Assembly (NCBI RefSeq): GCF_016629665.1
Contig: NZ_JAEPRQ010000010.1
Span: 1 to 64,000 of the forward strand
Reading direction: 5' to 3'
DNA: 64,000 nt
Source: Paracoccus caeni
GTDB lineage: Bacteria > Pseudomonadota > Alphaproteobacteria > Rhodobacterales > Rhodobacteraceae
Positions within the stretch are counted from its first letter, which is position 1; each line of letters begins with the position of its first letter. Both the position numbers and the translations under genes were made by a program. Positions 18,782-27,779 of the stretch are shown piece after piece. The notes beneath the pieces were generated by a model that ran no database searches, had not been told where the DNA came from, and worked only from the letters and a program-made list of their open reading frames with translations.

Positions 18782-21322
18782 TCAGGCTCGCTCTGAAACC
18801 AGAGCGCGGTTGTTCTTATGATGCCGCTCGGCCAATTTTTTCGCATCTCGACCACCGCAGACAGGTCGGGCGTGAGTGAATACTGTGCCGAACTGCAGCT
18901 CTGGAAAAATGGCGAACAATTCCGCTCGCGCGTCGTCGCCGAGCGTCTTCATCGCTTCTGGCCCGGTGTAGAGAGACTCTGTTTCTGCGCCGTTCGAATA
19001 GACGATCTGGTGTTTATCGAAGAGGAAGTGCACGTAGATGACTTCATCTAGGTCACTTGCAATCTCTATGCCTTCGATCCCACACAGATGCTTTGCGGCT
19101 ACCAAGACTTCGAAGGTGCCAAACATGCGCTGCGCGATCTTCGAACAAACGAGCACCCTGTGCTGCGGAGACACGACCAGATCACGATCGGGGGTGTTTC
19201 GGCCGAGCGCATGCTTTCTTATCCGTATCGGGCGCAGATTTGGCGCTTCTCGCAGGTCTTGCGCTGAGAGCTCTCGCTTGCCGATCCAACGGATAGATTG
19301 CGGGCCATCATCTCGGGTGAGTACCTCGATCCCGACCGAAAGATCACCCGCGGCAACTTGACCTTCGACAGTTTCAATAAGAACGTCATCCGCGAAACAA
19401 ACAACGCCAGTCGAGTCGCGGGTCAGTTCCGAGGCGGCGACAGCGGATCCGCCATTCTGGATATTCAGCGTGAAATTCGACCCGAACCCATTCGCTGTGT
19501 TGATGCTGTTCAGGACACCGTCATCGGACTGATCCGCTCTCATCCAGCCAAGCGCAGTCGCATAAGGCTGAAGTCCCGCTTGGGTCCGCGCGGCATTGAT
19601 GATCGCCAGATTCTGCTCGCTATAGAAAGACGTCAGATCGACAAAATCATTGTTGGTGTTATCACCGTCGTTAAGTCCACCAGTATTGCCAGCACCGAAA
19701 TCGGTAATCAGATCACCGCTATCGACCACAAAAACATCGTTCCCGGCGCCGCCGGTCAGTACATCTGCGCCGCTGCCGCCGTTGAGCGTGTCTCTGCCTT
19801 CTCCGCCGAGCAGGGTATCATTCCCGGCCCCGCCTTCCAGCAGATCGTTCCCGGCGCCGCCCAGCACACTATCATTGCCGCCGCCGGCGCGAATAATGTC
19901 ATTTCCTTCGCCGCCATCGATCGTCTCAGCACCCGAGCCGCCAAGAACACTGTCATCACCAGCGCCAGTAATGAAAACAGCCGCTGCATTGTTTCCGGTG
20001 GCGTTGATCGTATCCGCGCCAGACCCTGTCTCGACCGTCTCGATGCCGGTGAAAGTGGCGTTGCCGCCGGCGCTGGAAATGGAGCCCGTTCCGCCAGCGT
20101 AAGTGACCGTCGTATTTGCCGTTACTGCCGCCCCATTGAGTTTGTCAGATCCGGCTCCACCGTCGATAGTGTCGTTCCCGTATGCAGCACCCAGATTGAT
20201 CTGGTCATTGCCCTCACCTGCTGAGATGTTCTCAGCCGCTGCGCCGCCGGTGATGGTGTCGTTGCCCGCACCTGTAATGAACGTCGCACCAGCGGCAGTG
20301 TTGCTGGCGGCATTAATGACGTCGTTGCCAGACCCGGTCACGATGGTCTCAATCGTGCTGAATGACACGTTTCCACCGGAGCTGTTAAAGGTCCCGGCGC
20401 CATTCGTGAAATTCACAGTCGTATTGGCGTTGAGAGTAGAGCCCGTCAGGGTGTCGCTGCCTGCGTCGCCCGCAACTGTGTCGTTACCGTAGGTGCCGCT
20501 AAGAATGATCGTGTCATTCCCGTCCCCGCCGGAAATGCTGTCAGCTCCAGCGTCGCCGGAAATCGTATCATTCCCACCGTTGCCGAGGATGGTGTCGTTT
20601 CCGTCGCCCCCAGAAATGCTGTCATTGCCGTCGACATGGCCACTGGTGAGTGGCGGAGCACCGATCAGCGAACTGGTCGCGAGATCGACCGCCGTGTTCC
20701 CGGTGCTCGGACCGGAGACAGTTGCACTCAACGCGTTGGCGCCAGCGTTCTCCCAGAACAAGACCTCGATCCGATATTCTCGGCCAGCAACCAAAGACAC
20801 CGTGCCGCCACGCGTCGTTGGCCCTTGATGAAAGTCATTGTTCATGTAGGGAAGAGATCCGCCGGTATCGTTGGACCAATTCAGAACGGTGTTATTGGTC
20901 AGATCTCGGATAACGATCCGTGATCCGTCGTCTGAGGTTGTGGTGAACCTGTAGGTCCCGCCAGTCGCGACGGTGATTGAACTTGTTAGCAAGACGCCGA
21001 AATCGTCAGGGTCCGCAGTCAGAGCGTTACCACGGGAAATGTTCGCTAAGTTGCCGACACCGAAGTCGTCCACATAGCCTTGGCCGGCCAAAGTGCCAGA
21101 CGTGATGGTCCCGGCTTGGCCGTTCGTGGACCCGAAATCACGGTTGAACACCGAATACATCCACTGTCCGGTCATCGGCCTATCGCCGGTCAGATAATCT
21201 GCCCCGGCTCCACCCGAAAGAACGTCGTTTCCACCGCCGCCGGTGAAACTGTCCGCGCCGGAAGTTCCGGTAATTGTATCGTTAAGGTTCGTACCCGGCG
21301 TGGTGCTGCTGTTCTCGGCCAC
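18782..21322 (-). CDS. RTX calcium-binding protein with PA14-like and Hint domains
   Basis: An 846 aa acidic protein without a classical signal peptide, expected to be secreted by a type I system. Order: short RTX block (GGGNDVLSGGAGADYLTGD, about 29-47), a PA14-like beta domain (about 50-205: GTYRFTTTSDDGSRIVIRDL), many nonapeptide RTX repeats (GGDGNDTI types), two related modules of about 100 residues centred on LNANTTVNFTNGAGT and VTANTTVTYAGGTGS, a final RTX run (about 490-560), and a C-terminal Hint_2 domain starting VCFADDVLIET with HRVLV. The Cys at the Hint start and the later His are the expected autoprocessing residues. This architecture is common in Rhodobacterales. No type I export genes are nearby. 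Confidence 0.88.
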   Translation of the reverse strand: MAENSSTTPGTNLNDTITGTSGADSFTGGGGNDVLSGGAGADYLTGDRPMTGQWMYSVFNRDFGSTNGQAGTITSGTLAGQGYVDDFGVGNLANISRGNALTADPDDFGVLLTSSITVATGGTYRFTTTSDDGSRIVIRDLTNNTVLNWSNDTGGSLPYMNNDFHQGPTTRGGTVSLVAGREYRIEVLFWENAGANALSATVSGPSTGNTAVDLATSSLIGAPPLTSGHVDGNDSISGGDGNDTILGNGGNDTISGDAGADSISGGDGNDTIILSGTYGNDTVAGDAGSDTLTGSTLNANTTVNFTNGAGTFNSSGGNVSFSTIETIVTGSGNDVINAASNTAAGATFITGAGNDTITGGAAAENISAGEGNDQINLGAAYGNDTIDGGAGSDKLNGAAVTANTTVTYAGGTGSISSAGGNATFTGIETVETGSGADTINATGNNAAAVFITGAGDDSVLGGSGAETIDGGEGNDIIRAGGGNDSVLGGAGNDLLEGGAGNDTLLGGEGRDTLNGGSGADVLTGGAGNDVFVVDSGDLITDFGAGNTGGLNDGDNTNNDFVDLTSFYSEQNLAIINAARTQAGLQPYATALGWMRADQSDDGVLNSINTANGFGSNFTLNIQNGGSAVAASELTRDSTGVVCFADDVLIETVEGQVAAGDLSVGIEVLTRDDGPQSIRWIGKRELSAQDLREAPNLRPIRIRKHALGRNTPDRDLVVSPQHRVLVCSKIAQRMFGTFEVLVAAKHLCGIEGIEIASDLDEVIYVHFLFDKHQIVYSNGAETESLYTGPEAMKTLGDDARAELFAIFPELQFGTVFTHARPVCGGRDAKKLAERHHKNNRALVSERA

Positions 21323-21499
21323 TCGTAAACTCCCAACGAATCACTTTTCGCGAAAAAAAGCAGCATTATTAAGTGATAATACCTGCCCAGCCTCGCCAGT
21401 CTCCGAATGGTTAACACATCTCGCCATTCGTTAATTTTCATTTTTACGTCATGGGGAACATCTTAACGTTCGGTTGATTCTCTGCCACACGCTTTCTGT

Positions 21500-21815
21500 T
21501 CAGCGCTTCGCTACCAGCCGCGCCATCCTGACGTGGGTAGAGCTGAGCTACGTTGCCTAGCACTACATCGACCCTGACAAGCCACAGCAGAACGCCTTCA
21601 TCGAAAGCTTCAACGGCAGTCTGCGCGACGAGCTGCTTAACGAGGAGAACTTCGACACCCTCGAAGACGCCCGCCGCAAGGTCGTCCTCTGGCGCTACGA
21701 CTACAACGCAGTCAGGCCGCACTCCTCGCCCGACAACCTGACAGCCTATACCACACGCGGAGAAGCTCTCGATCTCTGTGTCAGACCCCGTGCTGCGACC
21801 TCAGCACGGGGTTAA
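21500..21815 (+). mobile_element. IS3-family OrfB 3' remnant
   Basis: The plus strand reads TSRAILTWVELSYVA, a TAG stop, then [20 protein letters not shown] and [18 protein letters not shown], then [20 protein letters not shown]. This is the DDE region end of an IS3-group transposase (GKP-QN-FIESFNG-LRDE-LN; DYN-VRPHS). The internal stop and missing 5' part show that it is dead. It ends at the strong hairpin at 21786. Confidence 0.85.
21786..21811 (+). terminator. strong hairpin terminator after IS3 remnant
   Basis: CCCCGTGCTG, loop CGACCT, then CAGCACGGGG: a perfect 10-bp stem followed by TTAATCTTTGTTTT. It has the form of a Rho-independent terminator for rightward transcription. Confidence 0.75.
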
Positions 21816-21948
21816 TCTTTGTTTTCCGACGCAGTGAGCCACAAGGGCAGAGCTTTCGTCTGCTTTTCCAATCGCTAACCCAACGTGCCGAGTTGACTCC
21901 TATCCTCTGCCTGACAATCTCGCGATTGGAGGATCAGGGGAGAGTCAC

Positions 21949-22182
21949 ATGGGGGACAGTGCCGCTTTGGAAGCACGGATTGCCGCACTTGAGGCTGAAA
22001 TAGTTTCTCACCGGCGCGCGGCGATGCTGATATTTCTCGAATACGTCGCAAGGCGACCGCAAGAGCGAAAACATTTGATCGAACTGCTGGGTGATCTTGT
22101 CGTGCTGATGGGGCCAGAGGCTGCTGCCATCAGCAACGCTCTGATTGAGGAACTGGAGAAAGGCGCGCCATCAATGCGCTGA
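21949..22182 (+). CDS. small helical protein, paralogue of the one at 50.4 kb
   Basis: A 77 aa, almost entirely helical protein with a heptad-like start (LEARIAALEAEIVSHRR), then AAMLIFLEYVARRPQERKHL and ELLGDLVVLMGPEAAAISN. A GGGGAGAGT Shine-Dalgarno region precedes the ATG. It aligns by eye with the product at 50445-50654 (LE-E---R; FL-EYV-R-P-ER; I--L--L; EAAA-I). Both copies lie beside the repeated phage-like blocks. Function unknown. Confidence 0.75.
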   Translation: MGDSAALEARIAALEAEIVSHRRAAMLIFLEYVARRPQERKHLIELLGDLVVLMGPEAAAISNALIEELEKGAPSMR

Positions 22183-22356
22183 CCCTGACTGCGACCGGCA
22201 CAAAATACCTGCCCCAACGGCGTGTGACTTCCCTGTCGCAACGTCATCGAAATGTTAAGTGGCGCGATCTACTGACCAGCGATAGAAGCGCAATCACAAA
22301 TTAACGATTCGGGACCGAGCGCCAAGCGCCCCCCCTTTTTTCCTAGGACGCTGAAG

Positions 22357-22836
22357 ATGAAGGCACTCGCTGTCATTCTTGCTCTTTTCGCCACTCCTCT
22401 CTCTGCCGCGACGTATGGACAGGGTGACACGTGGAGCGGACAATTGTCGGGTGGGAAATACGAGTTCAGCTTCTCCGCGCCTTATGCGACGCCTTGCGGC
22501 AATGGCGATTGGTCGGGCTGTTCGTATCAGGGCGGCGGCTCTATTCTCGCGGTCGATAATCCTGCTGAATGCGGAGGATGGTGCGGCAAAACGCTCGGCA
22601 CGTTCGATATCACCGCCTACAAACCTTTCACGACGCTAACATTCGATCTTTCGGAATGGGCCTCCAAATGGATCGTCATTCATTTTACGGGCCAGAACCA
22701 GGTCGCCTTTAACGCCCCGATTGATCAAGAAATCACTCAGCCAGCGCCGGTGCCGGTGCCGGCGGCGCTGCCTTTGCTTCTCGGCGGTATCGGCGCGCTC
22801 GCAGCGCTGCGTAAACGCCGCCAAAGGGCGGTCTAA
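22357..22836 (+). CDS. secreted protein with VPLPA-CTERM sorting signal
   Basis: A 159 aa exported protein. The signal peptide (MKALAVILALFATPLSAAT) precedes a domain with four Cys (TPCGNGDWSGC; AECGGWCGKT) and beta-like segments. The C-terminus is PVPVPAALPLLLGGIGALAALRKRRQRAV: a VPLPA-like motif, a single membrane helix and an Arg-rich tail. This is the alphaproteobacterial PEP-CTERM variant recognised by an exosortase. It is probably an extracellular or biofilm-matrix protein. No exosortase gene is in the window. Confidence 0.85.
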   Translation: MKALAVILALFATPLSAATYGQGDTWSGQLSGGKYEFSFSAPYATPCGNGDWSGCSYQGGGSILAVDNPAECGGWCGKTLGTFDITAYKPFTTLTFDLSEWASKWIVIHFTGQNQVAFNAPIDQEITQPAPVPVPAALPLLLGGIGALAALRKRRQRAV

Positions 22837-22860
22837 GCCCGAATAGCTCTATGAAATTAC

Positions 22861-22883
22861 GCCCCCGGTCTATTGCCGAGGGC
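22861..22883 (+). terminator. hairpin after VPLPA-CTERM gene
   Basis: GCCCCCGG, loop TCTATTG, then CCGAGGGC gives an 8-bp stem with one mismatch, 24 bp after the stop codon. Only scattered T residues follow, so the terminator call is moderate. From 22884 to 23327 I see no gene I can support. A short minus-strand open stretch ending REYARLEAMYGDILREHGRP (near 23042-23130) looks coding but has no start. Confidence 0.5.
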
Positions 22884-23327
22884 GGGTCTATTATGTCGGC
22901 GGAGTTTAGACGACCCCTGCCGGCTTCAGCCCCCCGGCCAGCCCAGCCACTGCAGTGTTTCTTACAGCGCGCAACTCAACGACAGACCCCCTGAGCCTTC
23001 AAAACGTCATACCACGCATCCGCCTGACGCCGGGACAGTCATCAGCTGTAAGGCCTTCCGTGCTCACGCAAAATGTCCCCATACATCGCTTCCAAGCGCG
23101 CATATTCGCGCCGCGGAACATGATCCTCTGTGCATCTCGGCAAGGATGGAGACTGTCGAGTTTGGTTTCTCTCCCTGTTTAAAGGCTGCATAGGTATATT
23201 CATAAAGAAATACGCCAGGCTGGCGGGTGTGAGTCGTTGGTTTGGTGCTAGACGTGCAGCAGGCCGCCATGAAGGCGCCTGAATGACAACAAGACATTCG
23301 CCATGACGCTGCGTTAAGGGTCTGGAA

Positions 23328-23516
23328 CTATTCCGCTGTGACGGTGTCAAACTGGACCAGATGCACCGATTGGTTCATGTTTTCTCCGCACCGCCGACAC
23401 TGCCAGCGCCCAGGCGTCGCGCGGGGGCGGAAACTCGCCACCTCACCATGATTGCAGTGTCGCAGCCCGGCCCCAAAAATCAATGGAACCCCTGCGAGAT
23501 AGGCGCGTTCATGCAC
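23328..23516 (-). CDS. possible zinc-ribbon small protein (phage-like)
   Basis: A 62 aa ORF with the metal-binding pattern HCNHGEVA and, 14 residues on, WQCRRCGE, ending NMNQSVHLVQFDTV. The DNA of this segment is repeated in decayed form near 48.95-49.05 kb, where the frame is broken. Spacing resembles short phage zinc-ribbon proteins, but no family can be named. The start is uncertain. Confidence 0.45.
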   Translation of the reverse strand: MHERAYLAGVPLIFGAGLRHCNHGEVASFRPRATPGRWQCRRCGENMNQSVHLVQFDTVTAE

Positions 23517-24085
23517 CTGATGGTCCGGGCTTTCTTGACTTCAAGATCCCCGGCTCGCCACGATCTAACAGCCTTTCTAACAGCCTTTTTAATTGTTGCA
23601 TGGCGGTGGGCCTGAACCCACTTCTCCCTTGCCCTCATCCGTTTCCGACGGCAATCTGCCACACTTCCCGTCAGGGGACGGTCGCAGCATATTGGGGAAC
23701 AGAAGGTGCCGCGACCAAAATACGCTGATCTGCCCGCTGTTGGGCTGGACATGCCCGGCACCTAGGTCCATCACTTTCGCGCGCCGATAGCCCGCCTTTC
23801 ATCGTGGGAGCCGGGCCGGTTCCCCTATCACAAAAGACAAGGTGACGCGCATGTCAGAGACGACTACATCACCGTCAACGACCGGGCGGCTTGTGTGATT
23901 GGTTGCGATTTCGCCACACGGTCGTTAAAGTTTCACCAGCATTTCAGTGTCGCGGCAAGAGCCTACAGCTACCTCCCCCGGCCAGACTGCTGCGTGCGGT
24001 CATCCCAGTGCTGGATATGGCAGCGGCTTGGCAGGATCTTGATATCGCGGTTTTTGCTCGCGCACGGCCTCGAGGTTGTTCTTCC
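23344..24085. repeat. diverged repeat copy A (phage-like module)
   Basis: Several blocks in this stretch recur near 48.57-49.40 kb with many substitutions: TTGGTTCATG plus a GCCGACAC-GCCAG region (23373-23410); a CACTTCCCGTCAGGGGA and GGCGCCGCGACCAAA-like region (23660-23720); CCCGCCTTT-T to GCCGGG-GGTTCCC (23790-23826); TCAACGACCGGG-GGCTTGTGT-ATT (23874-23905); and TGCGTGCGGTCATCCCAGTGCTG (about 23992-24014). The last block on the minus strand encodes RDIKILPSRCHIQHWDDRTQ, the end of a small coiled-coil protein also seen in copy B. Coding frames are broken, so this is decayed. From 24086 to 24407 I see no supportable gene. Confidence 0.75.
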
Positions 24086-24407
24086 TGCTTTCGTCATGTC
24101 TTTCTCCATCGCACTGGGAGGGACATGCCGCGCCGCCATCAAGAAACCGATGACCCCTCATTGGCGGGCCGATTGTAAATACATTTCTGGTGAATCTGGC
24201 TACCGATGCGCTCACCGTCGATATCCTCAACCTTCAGGCCGAACGCTTTTGACGCGCGCAACTCGGTGGGATCGGGCCGCTTCACCGGCAAGTATGAGGC
24301 CGCGCTCCGGTGGCACGCACACCATGGCCCTTGCGCGGACTGCGTGCGCCCTGACCTCGGCCCTTAGCGGGATACACCCACATACTGATCGCCCTCGCCA
24401 TCATCGC

Positions 24408-25310
24408 TCATGCGACGACGCCGATATCATCGGCGCCTGTGCCCTGACTGCGCAGGCGCGCAGCATCGCGGAACGGGGGAGTGCCAAACATGCGGGAATA
24501 TTCGCGGCTGAACTGCGAGGCGCTTTCATAGCCGACCGAATGGGCAGTGCGTGCGGTATTGCCCGTCATGATCATCAAGCGCCGCGCTTCCTGCAGCCGC
24601 AGCGTTTTTTGGTACTGCAACGGGCTCATCGCGGTTGCCGTCCTGAAATGGCGGTGAAACGAGGCGGGGCTCATCCCGGCGATCTCGGCAAGGGTCTCGA
24701 TTCGGATCGTTTCGTTAAAATGCGCCCGAATCCACCCGATCGCCTGCCTGACCTGCGACAGCTGGCTGTCGTCGCGGGCAATCTGGCGCAACACGCCGCC
24801 TTGCGGACCCTGCATCACCCGATAGAGGATCTCGCGTTCCATCATCGGTGCCAACACCGGGATGTCCCTCGGCGTGTCGAGCAGCGCCAGCATCCGAAAC
24901 CACGGATCGACCAGTTGCGGCGTCACCGGGCTGATCCCGAAACCGAACGTCTGCCCATCGGCGGACATTGTGCCATCGCTCAGCAGCGAGGCGATGACAT
25001 CGCGGTTCAGGCGCAGGCTGACGCAGATATAGGGCTTCGCATCGCTGGCCTCGACGATCTGGCCAGAAACCGGCAGGTCGAGCGAGGTGACGAAATAGGA
25101 TAGCGGATCATAGCGCAGCACCCGGTCGCCGACCATCACCTGCTTGGCCCCTTGCAGGACAAGGCACAGCATCGGCTCATACATGGTCGATGTCGGACAT
25201 GTCACCGAAGGCGCGACGAACAGTGAAACGCCGGGGATCGCACCGGCATAGCCGGACATGGCAACGTGACGCTCGGCCAGACTACGCATCATGATCAATT
25301 GCTGCTGCAT
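24408..25310 (-). CDS. AraC-family regulator
   Basis: A 300 aa regulator with an AraC_N-type sensory half (SVTCPTSTMYEPMLCLVLQGAKQV; YDPLSYFVTSLDLPVSGQI) and a C-terminal double helix-turn-helix (IRIETLAEIAGMSPASFHRHFR; ARTAHSVGYESASQFSREYSRMFG). I chose the start MQQQLIMMRSL; an upstream in-frame ATG at 25364 would add 18 residues of unlikely sequence. Divergent from the SDR and alcohol dehydrogenase pair, so it is likely their regulator, as is usual for this arrangement. Confidence 0.92.
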   Translation of the reverse strand: MQQQLIMMRSLAERHVAMSGYAGAIPGVSLFVAPSVTCPTSTMYEPMLCLVLQGAKQVMVGDRVLRYDPLSYFVTSLDLPVSGQIVEASDAKPYICVSLRLNRDVIASLLSDGTMSADGQTFGFGISPVTPQLVDPWFRMLALLDTPRDIPVLAPMMEREILYRVMQGPQGGVLRQIARDDSQLSQVRQAIGWIRAHFNETIRIETLAEIAGMSPASFHRHFRTATAMSPLQYQKTLRLQEARRLMIMTGNTARTAHSVGYESASQFSREYSRMFGTPPFRDAARLRSQGTGADDIGVVA

Positions 25311-25520
25311 GGCTGTCAGACTGACCCAATCCCTACTCCACGGCAATGCAGCTCGGGCAATCATCCCCCAAATTTGAGAGGAATGGGCAAAAGTTCGACA
25401 TGATCCGGCGCGGCCTGCTCGGGCAGGATCACCAGATGATCGTCACCGGGCGCCCATCGGGCATCGCGATCCTTGCCGTTTCCCGCGTCCGGCATTTCAA
25501 CCCATCAAGGAGGAAAACCA

Positions 25521-26477
25521 ATGTCCCCATCATTTGGAGCGGAGGCGACCGCGGATGACGTGCTGGCGGGCGTAGATCTGTCCGGCAAGCGGATTCTCCT
25601 CACCGGCGTGTCGGCCGGTCTGGGTGCCGAGACGGCACGGGCGCTGGTGGCGCATGGCGCCGATGTGGTCGGCGCGGCGCGGAACTCGGACAAGGCCCGT
25701 GCCGCAACCGAGGCGTTGCAGACCGCGGCAAGGCAAGGCGTTGGCAGCCTGGAGCCGATCACGCTGGATCTGGCTTCGCTGACCAGTGTGCGGACGGCGG
25801 CCGATGCTCTGCTGGGCGACGGCCGTCCCTTCGATGTCGTCATCGCCAATGCTGGTGTCATGGCCACGCCGCAGGGTCGCACCGCCGATGGTTTCGAGAC
25901 GCAGTTCGGCACCAACCACCTGGGGCATTTCGTCCTGATCAACCGGATCGCGCCACTGCTAAAGCCGGGCGGGCGGGTGGTGAACCTGTCTTCGGCGGGC
26001 CACCACGCTGCCGATGTTGATCTGGACGATCCGAATTTCGACAGACTGCCCTATGATCCCTTCCTGGCCTATGGCCGGTCCAAGACCGCCAACATTCTGT
26101 TCGCCGTCGAATTCGACCGCCGTCACAGGGAGGGGGGCGTGCGCGCCACCGCCGTGCATCCGGGCGTCATCCGGACGGAACTGGTCCGGCACATGAGCGA
26201 CGAGGCGACGGAAGCACTGATGGCCTCGCTTGCGGCCCGTCAGGCAGAGGGAGAGGCGGCCTTCGCCCTGAAGACCATCCCGCAGGGCGCAGCCACATCG
26301 GTCTGGGCCGCCACCGTGGCCGATGCCGATGCGATCGGCGGGCGCTATTGCCTCGACTGCCATGTCGCCGAGATCGAAAACCAGACGTCCGAGGGCGTCC
26401 GCAGCTATGCACTCGACGCCGACAACGCCAGGGCGCTGTGGGCGAAAAGCGAAGAGCTGACCGGCGAACGGTTCTGA
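25521..26477 (+). CDS. short-chain dehydrogenase/reductase
   Basis: A 318 aa NAD(P)-dependent SDR of the retinol-dehydrogenase-like type. Cofactor motif TGVSAGLGAETARAL (about residue 32), NAG in IANAGVMATP, catalytic Ser in VVNLSSAGHH and the YGRSK pair (Tyr and Lys). AGGAGG sits 7 nt before the chosen ATG. It starts a two-gene unit with the zinc alcohol dehydrogenase 33 bp downstream. The substrate is unknown. Confidence 0.92.
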   Translation: MSPSFGAEATADDVLAGVDLSGKRILLTGVSAGLGAETARALVAHGADVVGAARNSDKARAATEALQTAARQGVGSLEPITLDLASLTSVRTAADALLGDGRPFDVVIANAGVMATPQGRTADGFETQFGTNHLGHFVLINRIAPLLKPGGRVVNLSSAGHHAADVDLDDPNFDRLPYDPFLAYGRSKTANILFAVEFDRRHREGGVRATAVHPGVIRTELVRHMSDEATEALMASLAARQAEGEAAFALKTIPQGAATSVWAATVADADAIGGRYCLDCHVAEIENQTSEGVRSYALDADNARALWAKSEELTGERF

Positions 26478-26510
26478 CCGCCCACGCCACAAACCCAAAA
26501 AGGAGTTCCC

Positions 26511-27560
26511 ATGAAAACCATCGGATATGCTGCGACCAATCCTAACCTGCCGCTTGCCCCGCACGACATCGAGCGCCGCAAGTTGCGTGACAACGATGTC
26601 GGGATCGAGATCCTGTATTGCGGCGTCTGCCATTCGGACCTGCACCAGGCTCGGAACGATTGGGGCGCATTGATCTACCCGCTTGTGCCCGGCCATGAGA
26701 TCGTGGGTCGGATCACCGGGGTCGGCAGCGCCGTCACCCGCTACAAAGTGGGCGACATGGTCGCGGTCGGCTGCATCGTCGACAGCTGCGGCAGGTGCGA
26801 CCAGTGCTTGAATCATGAAGAGCAGATGTGCCGCGAAGGCGTGACCCAGACCTATAACGACCGTGACCGGATCACCGGCGAGGTCACCCATGGCGGCTAT
26901 TCCAGGCATATCGTCGTGCGCGAGGAATTCGTGCTTGCGGTCCCGAAGGGGCTGGACATCTCCCGCGCTGCGCCGCTGCTTTGCGCGGGGATCACGACCT
27001 GGTCGCCGCTGCGCACCTGGAATGTCGGGCCGGGCAGCCGGGTCGGTGTCGTCGGCTTGGGCGGACTCGGCCACATGGCGGTCAAGCTGGCCGTCGGGTT
27101 GGGCGCCGAGGTGACGGTGATCAGCCGCACCGATGCCAAGACGGCCGACGCGCTGGCCCTTGGTGCCGATCGCGTGCTGGCCTCGGGCGACGCGACGGCG
27201 ATGGCAGGGTCGGCCAGTTCCTTCGACCTGATCATCGACACCATTCCCATGCGCCACGACCTGTCGCCCTATCTTCCGCTTCTCGACGTGGATGCGACGT
27301 TGGTGATCGTCGGCCAGCTGGGCATGGTCGACGAACACAGCACGCTGCCGCTGCTGATGGGCAGGCGCCGCATCTCGGGCTCGCCCATCGGCGGGATCGC
27401 CGAGACGCAGGAGATGCTGAATTTCTGTGCGAGGATGAACATCCTGCCGGATTGCGAGATGATCGCCATTCAGGACATCAACACCGCGTTCGAGCGGATC
27501 GAGCGCGCGGATGTGCGCTATCGCTTCGTCATCGACATGGCATCGCTGGAAGCAGCCTGA
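26511..27560 (+). CDS. zinc-dependent NAD(P) alcohol dehydrogenase (CAD/YahK type)
   Basis: A 349 aa medium-chain dehydrogenase that reduces aldehydes, probably with NADPH. Catalytic zinc ligands are in CGVCHSDLH and GHEIVG with the later Cys of the domain; the structural zinc motif is CGRCDQCLNHEEQMC. The Rossmann motif is GLGGLGHMAVKLA. AAAGGAG precedes the ATG. It forms an operon with the SDR, under a divergent AraC regulator. From 27561 to 27779 I see nothing definable. Confidence 0.94.
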   Translation: MKTIGYAATNPNLPLAPHDIERRKLRDNDVGIEILYCGVCHSDLHQARNDWGALIYPLVPGHEIVGRITGVGSAVTRYKVGDMVAVGCIVDSCGRCDQCLNHEEQMCREGVTQTYNDRDRITGEVTHGGYSRHIVVREEFVLAVPKGLDISRAAPLLCAGITTWSPLRTWNVGPGSRVGVVGLGGLGHMAVKLAVGLGAEVTVISRTDAKTADALALGADRVLASGDATAMAGSASSFDLIIDTIPMRHDLSPYLPLLDVDATLVIVGQLGMVDEHSTLPLLMGRRRISGSPIGGIAETQEMLNFCARMNILPDCEMIAIQDINTAFERIERADVRYRFVIDMASLEAA

Positions 27561-27779
27561 CATGTCACGCGGGGCGCGCGCGCACCTTGCAGGCCCTGCG
27601 GCATATTGGATCGGCAGCGTCGGGGAAGCAGCTGCGCTATCGCGTCAAGTTGCGGAGCTTCGAAGTGACTTGTCGGATGGCAGACATGGCCACGGGCATC
27701 GGCATCGTGCCCTAGACCACCGCCCGGCGCATGAGGCGGTCCTCAAGCATCGCTCATACAGCTGGCCAACGGTCGAGCG

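Noticed and set aside
23895..25103. A 402 aa plus-strand open frame over the AraC gene
   Set aside because: It is antisense to the AraC regulator for most of its length and rich in Arg and His, as expected for a shadow frame.
25959..27563. A 534 aa minus-strand open frame
   Set aside because: Antisense to the SDR and alcohol dehydrogenase genes, which have clear motifs and ribosome-binding sites.
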